From: Myxococcota bacterium
GTDB lineage: Bacteria; Myxococcota_A; UBA9160; UBA4427
DNA length: 33,931 bases
Reading direction: 5' to 3'
Assembly: GCA_963169575.1 (NCBI GenBank)
Contig: CAUJGH010000128.1
Location: forward strand, 1-33,931
Under the pieces are notes generated by a model. That model had not been told where the DNA came from, searched no databases, and saw only the letters and a program-made list of their open reading frames with translations. Positions 28,888-33,931 of this stretch are shown here, piece by piece. Made by a program: the position numbers and the translations under genes. Position 1 is the stretch's first letter. Each line of letters starts with the position of its first letter.

Positions 28888-29958
28888 ATGAAGCAGCAAC
28901 TGCCCGCCGACGCGACGGGGCTCACGCCCGAATGGCTCTCGAACGCGCTCTCGGCGCGCCATCCGGGCGTCCGGGTCGCGGCGGTCGAAGTCCTCGACGC
29001 GACGGAACGCACCAATCATCATCTGCGCCTCGGACTCGCCTACGATGTCCGCGCCGGTGCGCCCGAGACGCTCTTCTGCAAGCTTCCGCCGCGCGATCCC
29101 GAGCATCGCGCGCGCATCGGCGCAGCAGGGATGGGCTCGCGCGAGGTTCATTTCTATCGCGCGGTCGCGCCGACGATCTCGATGCGCGTTCCCGTCTGCG
29201 AATTCGCCGAAGCCGGTCCCGATGGCGCGTTCCTGATGCTGCTCGAGGACTTGACGGCCCGCGGCTGCGCGATCTCCGATGGATCCTGGGCCGTCCCGGG
29301 CCGGCTCGCCCGCGCGGCGATCGGCGAGCTGGCGGAGCTGCATGTCCGCTGGGAGGCGCCGGAGCGGCTCGCGGAGGTGGCGTCCTGGGCCACGTCGCGG
29401 CGCGGCAAGGCGCCGGACTTCGTCCTCTCGACGCTCCGCCATGTGATCGATCACTGCGGCGACCGGCTCAGCGACGCCTATCTCGAGATCGCGCGCCTCT
29501 ACATCGATCATCACGACGCGATCGAAGCGGCCTGGGAGCGCGGTCCGCAGACGCTGATCCACGGCGACGCCCACATCGGCAACCTCTTCGTCGACGGGGA
29601 TCGCGTCGGATTTCTCGATTGGGGCATGGCGAAGATCGGGACGCCGATGCGCGATCTCGGCTTCTTCCTGACGATGGGCCTCGAATCGGAGGATCGCCGC
29701 CGGGAAGAGCGCTCTCTCGTCCGCCATTACCTCGCCGCGAGAGAAGCGCTCGGCGGCCGATCGATCGACTTCGACGAAGCCTGGCAGGCCTATCGAATCG
29801 AGGCAGCTTATGGCGTGATCGCGTCGTTCCTCTCGCTCGTCCCGCCCTACGACACCGAGTCGCGGCGCATGTTCACGACGAATTTCCGCGCCCGCGCGAT
29901 GGCGGCCCTCGACGATCTCGATTCGGTCGCGGCCGTCCGGGCGCTGCTCGGCCGCTGA
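28888..29958 (+). CDS. Aminoglycoside-phosphotransferase/ecdysteroid-kinase-like kinase
   Basis: 356-residue small-molecule kinase. Catalytic residues are in the Brenner motif H225-G-D227-x-H229-x-x-N232 (LIHGDAHIGNLF) and the metal Asp D244 in FLDWGMAKIGTPMRDLG. The N-terminal lobe has a run with LFCKLPPRDPEH in place of the usual Lys strand. The closest branch by pattern is the ecdysteroid-kinase-like/choline-kinase set widespread in high-GC bacteria that degrade steroids. The product is probably a phosphorylated alcohol or sterol-like compound, not an antibiotic-resistance enzyme. ATG 28888 has no ribosome site but GCTACAGT sits 14 bases before it, so a nearly leaderless transcript is possible. 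It is convergent with the MFS gene, one base apart. Confidence 0.85.
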   Translation: MKQQLPADATGLTPEWLSNALSARHPGVRVAAVEVLDATERTNHHLRLGLAYDVRAGAPETLFCKLPPRDPEHRARIGAAGMGSREVHFYRAVAPTISMRVPVCEFAEAGPDGAFLMLLEDLTARGCAISDGSWAVPGRLARAAIGELAELHVRWEAPERLAEVASWATSRRGKAPDFVLSTLRHVIDHCGDRLSDAYLEIARLYIDHHDAIEAAWERGPQTLIHGDAHIGNLFVDGDRVGFLDWGMAKIGTPMRDLGFFLTMGLESEDRRREERSLVRHYLAAREALGGRSIDFDEAWQAYRIEAAYGVIASFLSLVPPYDTESRRMFTTNFRARAMAALDDLDSVAAVRALLGR

Positions 29959-29959
29959 T

Positions 29960-31147
29960 TCATCTCGGCGAGTCGGTGCGGCCGAATCCGCCGATTCCGA
30001 AGAGCACCGCGATGGAGGTGCAGGTCATCGCCCCGAGTCCGAGCGCGAATCCGCCCGAGAGGTCGTAGAGCACGCCGAGCCCGAACGGGCCGAGCACGCC
30101 GCCGATCTGGGCCGCGGAGAAGAAGAGACCGCTCGCCGTCCCGGCGCGCTTCTCGCCGACGCCGGGGAGCTCGAGCAGGGTCAGCACGAGGATCGGCGTC
30201 AGCACCGTCGCGGCCGCACCCTGGAGCACGAGGCCCGCGAGCAGCGAGGGCCGCGCAGCGAGCTGCAGAAAGAGCGTCGACAGGCCGGAGGTCGCGACGA
30301 GCAGGAAGAGCAGGGAACGGCGTCGCGACGGAATCGCGAGCCGAGGGACGACGAGCGCCGAGGCGATGCCGACGAGCGTCGGGATCGCCGACCAATAACC
30401 GGCATCGATCGTCGAGAGGCCGCGGGCATGCAGCAGGGCCGGGAGCCAGCTCCCGATGCCGTGCGCGATCAGGAAGGTCCCCATCGCCATCGTCAGCAGG
30501 ACGCGTACGTCGGAGAGCGCGATCAGCTCCCGCATCGCCGAGAGCTGCGGCATCGAGCCGCGAAGCCGTCGATTCGTTTCGGCCTCGTGGAAGCTCGCGC
30601 GCGAGGTCACGGCGAGCCAGACGACGCCCGTGAGCGCGGCGACGGCGGCCCAGAGCCGCATGATCGCGCGCCAGTCTTCGAGCCAGGGCAGCAGCCACGA
30701 ATGCGTCAGCGTCAACGCGAGCGCGCCGCCGATCGCGGGGCCCGTCGCGTAGATGCCCATCGCGAGGCCGCGGCTCGGGCCCTCGAACCATTCGGTGACG
30801 ACCTTGGGCGCGCCGGTCGAGATGATGGGCGCGCCGAGCCCGAATGCCATGACCGAAAGCAGCAGCGTCGTGAAGTCGGTCGCGACGCTGCGAGCCAGCG
30901 CCGAGAGCGCGATTAGCGCGATGCCGAGCGTCAGCGCGGCGCGGCTTCCGAGTCGGTCGAGCAGCAGGCCACAGGGAATCGCGGTGACCATGTAGACCAG
31001 CTGCCAGGCGCCGAGCACGCTGCCCATCGCCGCGTGGCCGATGCCGAGCTCCTGCTCGACCAGCGAGACCAGCGGCGCGAGGCAGGTCGCGACGAGGCCG
31101 AAGGAGGCGTAGAGCCCGAACACGCCCCCGAGCAGCAGCCAGCGCAT
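29960..31147 (-). CDS. MFS transporter
   Basis: 395-residue integral membrane protein with about twelve hydrophobic helices. The first-half loop LDRLGSRAALTLG matches the MFS motif between helices 2 and 3, and FEGPSRGLAMGIYATGPAIGGALAL marks helices 4-5. The second half (SALVVPRLAIPSRRR, GTASGLFFSAAQIGGVLGPFGLGVL) repeats the pattern. It is in the same general branch as anion, cyanate or organic acid exporters, but the substrate cannot be predicted. ATG 31147 has AAGGGA five bases upstream; the frame is open upstream to 32596 but that part is shadow sequence antisense in phase with other genes. It lies 164 bases after the DUF1214 gene on the same strand and may be co-transcribed. Confidence 0.88.
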   Translation of the reverse strand: MRWLLLGGVFGLYASFGLVATCLAPLVSLVEQELGIGHAAMGSVLGAWQLVYMVTAIPCGLLLDRLGSRAALTLGIALIALSALARSVATDFTTLLLSVMAFGLGAPIISTGAPKVVTEWFEGPSRGLAMGIYATGPAIGGALALTLTHSWLLPWLEDWRAIMRLWAAVAALTGVVWLAVTSRASFHEAETNRRLRGSMPQLSAMRELIALSDVRVLLTMAMGTFLIAHGIGSWLPALLHARGLSTIDAGYWSAIPTLVGIASALVVPRLAIPSRRRSLLFLLVATSGLSTLFLQLAARPSLLAGLVLQGAAATVLTPILVLTLLELPGVGEKRAGTASGLFFSAAQIGGVLGPFGLGVLYDLSGGFALGLGAMTCTSIAVLFGIGGFGRTDSPR

Positions 31148-31311
31148 GATTCCCTTCCCGAGCCGCCGAAGAACGGTTTCGCCTTCGTCGGACCGGCGGC
31201 AGCACGGATCCGCGACGAGGCGGGGCAGGGTACATGCTCCCAGCGATCGATCACGCACGAAGACGGATGCGTCGTGGGAGTCGGGCCGAGCCGGCGCGCA
31301 GTCGTTCGGCG

Positions 31312-32451
31312 CTACGAAAGGCTCGCCAGCCCATCCGCCGCGACGATCCGCGGCTCGGGGCAGGGCGGCGGCCCGTCGAGGTCGTACCAGCGAAACTGCC
31401 AGACGCCTTCTCGATGCCCCGCCGTCGAGATCCACTGGACACCGGGCAGGCCCGGATCCCGCTGGGCGACGACGATCCGGACGGATCCATCCGGGCGTCG
31501 GGTCGCGAGCCGGGCGTTGGTATGGATCGGATGGTGGCGATAGTCGAACGACTCGCCCCAGTAGTTCGACAGAACGAACATCCAATAGGGGCATTCGCGC
31601 GGGGGACGGAAATCGATGACGGCCGCCTCGTCCGCCGCGAGTCGCCACCAGCCCGAAGACATCTGGTTGAACGGGATGCCCTGGTTGCGGCGCATGCCTT
31701 CGGGATCGCTGGGCTCGAAGGCGTTGGGCGCCCGGGCCGCGAACGCGTCCGCGTAGTCGAAGAAGAGCTTGTTGCTGCCGCGCAGATAGCGCGTCGTTCG
31801 GCGCAGGGCCGCGGCGACGGCCCCCGGATCGAGGGGCGGCGGCGGCGCGGTCGCGTCGGTGCGCTCGATCCGGAACTCGCCGGGGCGATCCGTCCGCCGG
31901 TCCCAGAAAGTCTGCCGGATCATCAACGTCGTCGAGCCGGGGCCGAGGCGAATCCAGTTGCCGGGCTGCTCGCGCGCCGAGAGCCGGACCTCGAAGCTCC
32001 CGTCGGGTGCGATCTCGAGTTCGTCGAGATCGACGAAGGCGACGGTGTCGCGGCCCTGCTCGCCCTTGCCGTAGGAGCCGCCGTAGATCGCGATCGTCAC
32101 GCGATGCGCGTCGCCCCGCCGGCCGTGGAGACGGTATTCGAAGGCTTCGGAGACGTAGGCGTTGAGATGGACGTTGTCCGGGTTGTCCCAGCCGAGCTTC
32201 ATCGTCTCGTGCAGGCTGACGGTCAGCGCGGGCACGGCGGCATCCCCGGACTCGACGATCAGCTCGAAGGCCGAGCGCAGCATGCGCGTCAGGAAGCGGT
32301 GGCCCTCGGCGAGGTCGACGGGGCTTTTGGGCGCGGTCGGGCGCAGGATCTCGGCGCCGAGCGACTTCAGCTCGTCGCAGAAATTCGCCCAGACCTCGCC
32401 GGAAGCCATGGCCCGATGGGCCTCGTCCTGACGGGCATCGTCGTCGCTCAT
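31312..32451 (-). CDS. DUF1214-domain protein
   Basis: 379-residue protein containing the DUF1214 domain in its C-terminal half, marked by YWMFVLSNYWGESFDY, HTNARLATRRPDGSVRIVVAQRDPG and the ending VWQFRWYDLDGPPP. The N-terminal half (~1-170) is a mixed helical/strand region with LHETMKLGWDNPDNVHLNAYV and YGGSYGKGEQGRDTV. No signal peptide or membrane segment is visible. The function of DUF1214 is unknown; homologues are abundant in actinobacteria and delta-proteobacterial lineages near lipid or steroid catabolism genes. Its start codon overlaps the stop of the upstream sulfotransferase as ATGA (32448-32451), so translation is coupled. This strongly suggests the two products act in one process. 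Confidence 0.85.
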   Translation of the reverse strand: MSDDDARQDEAHRAMASGEVWANFCDELKSLGAEILRPTAPKSPVDLAEGHRFLTRMLRSAFELIVESGDAAVPALTVSLHETMKLGWDNPDNVHLNAYVSEAFEYRLHGRRGDAHRVTIAIYGGSYGKGEQGRDTVAFVDLDELEIAPDGSFEVRLSAREQPGNWIRLGPGSTTLMIRQTFWDRRTDRPGEFRIERTDATAPPPPLDPGAVAAALRRTTRYLRGSNKLFFDYADAFAARAPNAFEPSDPEGMRRNQGIPFNQMSSGWWRLAADEAAVIDFRPPRECPYWMFVLSNYWGESFDYRHHPIHTNARLATRRPDGSVRIVVAQRDPGLPGVQWISTAGHREGVWQFRWYDLDGPPPCPEPRIVAADGLASLS

Positions 32452-33611
32452 GAAAGGGTCTCCCTGGGAGGCGTCGCGACGGGCTCGGGCCAGTCGAAAC
32501 GCGCGAAGAGCGGCGCGAGCGCGTCGCGGATCTGCTGGGGTGTGAGGCCGATCTCGGAGAGCGCGTAGTCGTGCGAGGGCTTGTACGCTCGCGCATGGCT
32601 CTCGGCTCGGCTCATCGCTGCCTCGGAAGAGGGCGTGATCGGGATGTCGAGATCGGTGTAGACCTGTCGCATCGCGCTCGCCGGATCGGTCGTCAGAAGC
32701 TCGTAGCGGACGGCGGTCCAGCGCGTCGCCGGATGCCGGTCGAGCACCTCGAACGGAAAGCGGTAATGCGCGATGGAGTTCTCGCCCACGATCGCGAGCG
32801 CCGCTTCGATCTGCGCAGCATCGGTTCCCGACGCCTTGTAGTTCCGGATCATCATCTTCTGGATGCTCGGAATCGTCTCGAAGGGATTGCGGACGAGGAC
32901 GACGAAGCGCGCGTCCGGAAACGTCTCGATCAGGCTCTGCACCTTGCTCGAGAACATCGGATTCTTGCTGAGATGGGTCTTGCCGGCTCCATTGAGCACG
33001 AGCTGGCGCTGGATGCAGGCGCGATAGAACGCCATGACCCGAGCCCGCGTTCGGGCGTCGAGCCTCTCGTCGAAGCGGGAATAGGGCTGCAGATCGTCGA
33101 GATTGGGGAAGACGACGCCCACCGTTCCCGAGTAGAGCGTCAGGGCGAGCAGGAATTCGTCCTCCTCGGGGCCGAGCAGATCCATCGGATGCATCTGGCG
33201 TCCGTCCGCGAAGTTCTCGTCCTGCCAGGCGCGCAGGCGCTTCTCATGGCGTCCGTCCAGACGATCGCGATCGAAGCGGCCGAGAGCCCGCAGGAGCTTC
33301 TTCTGGAGCAGGGAGGGGAGGAAGAGTTCGTAGGCCATGAACCAGTTGAACTGATCGTCGGCGGCCAGCAGCTCGTGCATCAACGTCGTTCCGCTCCGCG
33401 AATGGCCGATGATGAAGACCGGAGCGCGGACCGGGAGCCGGGCGAAGCGCGGGAACAGGATCCGATCGAGCGCCAGACAGATCGCGTTGAACGACGCCAG
33501 CATCGGTACCGCGAAGAAGAGCGTCCAGACGACCTTGCGCCGCCGTGCGCTCGTCGCCTCGCGGAACGCGCGGCGGAAGAGACGGACGAAGAGCCGGAAG
33601 TTGAAGGGCAA
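32448..33611 (-). CDS. PAPS-dependent sulfotransferase
   Basis: 387-residue sulfotransferase. The 5'-phosphosulfate loop is IIGHSRSGTTLMHELL at ~67-80, and the 3'-phosphate motif is RFVVLVRNPFETIPSI. The N-terminal ~50 residues include a hydrophobic helix (VVWTLFFAVPMLASFNAI), so it may be membrane anchored. The family transfers sulfate from PAPS to hydroxyl groups of lipids, sterols or glycans. No PAPS-synthesis gene is in the window. The start is TTG 33611 with GGGGGAG eight bases upstream. The frame is open to ATG 33731, but that would overlap the nitroreductase start on the other strand (33684), and its composition is unlike protein. The downstream DUF1214 gene overlaps the stop by four bases. 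Confidence 0.87.
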   Translation of the reverse strand: MPFNFRLFVRLFRRAFREATSARRRKVVWTLFFAVPMLASFNAICLALDRILFPRFARLPVRAPVFIIGHSRSGTTLMHELLAADDQFNWFMAYELFLPSLLQKKLLRALGRFDRDRLDGRHEKRLRAWQDENFADGRQMHPMDLLGPEEDEFLLALTLYSGTVGVVFPNLDDLQPYSRFDERLDARTRARVMAFYRACIQRQLVLNGAGKTHLSKNPMFSSKVQSLIETFPDARFVVLVRNPFETIPSIQKMMIRNYKASGTDAAQIEAALAIVGENSIAHYRFPFEVLDRHPATRWTAVRYELLTTDPASAMRQVYTDLDIPITPSSEAAMSRAESHARAYKPSHDYALSEIGLTPQQIRDALAPLFARFDWPEPVATPPRETLS

Positions 33612-33683
33612 GCGGTGGACTCCCCCGTCCCATACGGTTCCTGCACGCGGGCCATCGGCTCGCGAAGCCAAGGAGTTCGCAGG

Positions 33684-33931
33684 ATGGCAGACCGGCCCAC
33701 CACCGGCACGACCCCTCCCCTCGACGCGCATGCGACCGAGCTCTTCGGCTCGGATCGCGGGCGGATCGGACTCTACGAGGCGATCGCCACCACGCGGGCG
33801 ATCCGGAGGCTGCGCGCGGAACCGATTACCGAAGCGGTGGTAGAGCGGATCCAGCGCGCAGCGACTTTTGCGCCGACCCGAGGCAACGCCCAGCCCGGGC
33901 GCGGGGTCGTCCAGCAGGACCCGGCCCCCAA
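33684..33931 (+). CDS. Nitroreductase-family protein (3' partial)
   Basis: The reading frame runs off the right edge after ~82 codons. AAGGAG lies eight bases before ATG 33684. After a ~28-residue polar lead, the sequence IGLYEAIATTRAIRRLRAEP, ITEAVVERIQRAATFAPTRGN and AQPGRGVV matches the start of FMN-dependent nitroreductases, including the Arg-Arg/Arg of the FMN phosphate site and the APTRGNAQP loop. These flavoenzymes reduce nitro compounds, quinones or enones with NAD(P)H. It is divergent from the sulfotransferase, with 72 bases between the starts. Confidence 0.8.
   Translation, partial: MADRPTTGTTPPLDAHATELFGSDRGRIGLYEAIATTRAIRRLRAEPITEAVVERIQRAATFAPTRGNAQPGRGVVQQDPAP

Noticed and set aside
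28888-29958. Aminoglycoside-resistance gene
   Set aside because: It shares only the general phosphotransferase catalytic motif; context and pattern fit the ecdysteroid-kinase-like branch of metabolic kinases.
29960-32596. 878-codon minus-strand frame joining the MFS gene to upstream sequence
   Set aside because: Only the part from 31147 down is membrane-protein-like; the rest lies in another phase of the DUF1214 and sulfotransferase genes.

Overview
The window is very GC-rich, gene-dense chromosomal DNA with no transposase, phage gene or CRISPR array that I can recognise. The gene content (PAS/GAF signalling proteins, split acyl-CoA dehydrogenases, amidohydrolase, Rieske oxygenase, sulfotransferase/DUF1214, aminoglycoside-phosphotransferase-like kinase, nitronate monooxygenase) suits an uncultured delta-proteobacterial-type lineage (Myxococcota/Binatota/Desulfobacterota-like). 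That assignment rests on gene content alone and is tentative. About 28 protein genes and one tRNA gene can be supported. Because of the GC3 skew, long open frames run antisense to nearly every gene; those were discarded.

Region 1 (1-8.5 kb) is a signalling and envelope block. It holds a GAF protein cut by the left edge, a hybrid PAS histidine kinase with a receiver, a convergent receiver-LuxR response regulator, a divergent porin-like outer-membrane protein with a small orphan PstS-like binding protein, and a convergent membrane-bound PAS histidine kinase. The regulator/porin spacer carries direct repeats that look like operators. Region 2 (8.5-11.3 kb) has a tRNA-Arg with an unusual GCG anticodon, a PilZ-like protein and a two-gene unit of a seven-helix membrane protein plus a 100-residue partner.

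Region 3 (11.4-16.4 kb) has an SDR behind an exported methyltransferase-like protein, an AmpG-like MFS transporter preceded by a possible coupled leader peptide, a two-CBS protein and a zinc alcohol dehydrogenase. Region 4 (16.7-23.4 kb) looks catabolic: D-aminoacylase-type amidohydrolase, an acyl-CoA dehydrogenase pair with complementary catalytic and FAD determinants, a DsbA-fold 2-hydroxychromene-2-carboxylate isomerase-like protein and a Rieske oxygenase without a local reductase. An 833-base stretch with no convincing gene separates the last two.

Region 5 (23.5-26.5 kb) has an exported BON protein and a minus-strand pair: a Zn metallopeptidase followed by a D-Ala-D-Ala-ligase-like ATP-grasp enzyme, which is the best candidate here for an undescribed enzyme module. 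Region 6 (26.7-33.9 kb) has a TetR regulator with a long low-complexity tail, a nitronate monooxygenase, a small-molecule kinase, and the minus-strand run sulfotransferase-DUF1214-MFS, then the start of a nitroreductase cut by the right edge. Together regions 4 and 6 suggest degradation or modification of lipid-like, steroid-like or aromatic compounds; no specific substrate can be read from the sequence.
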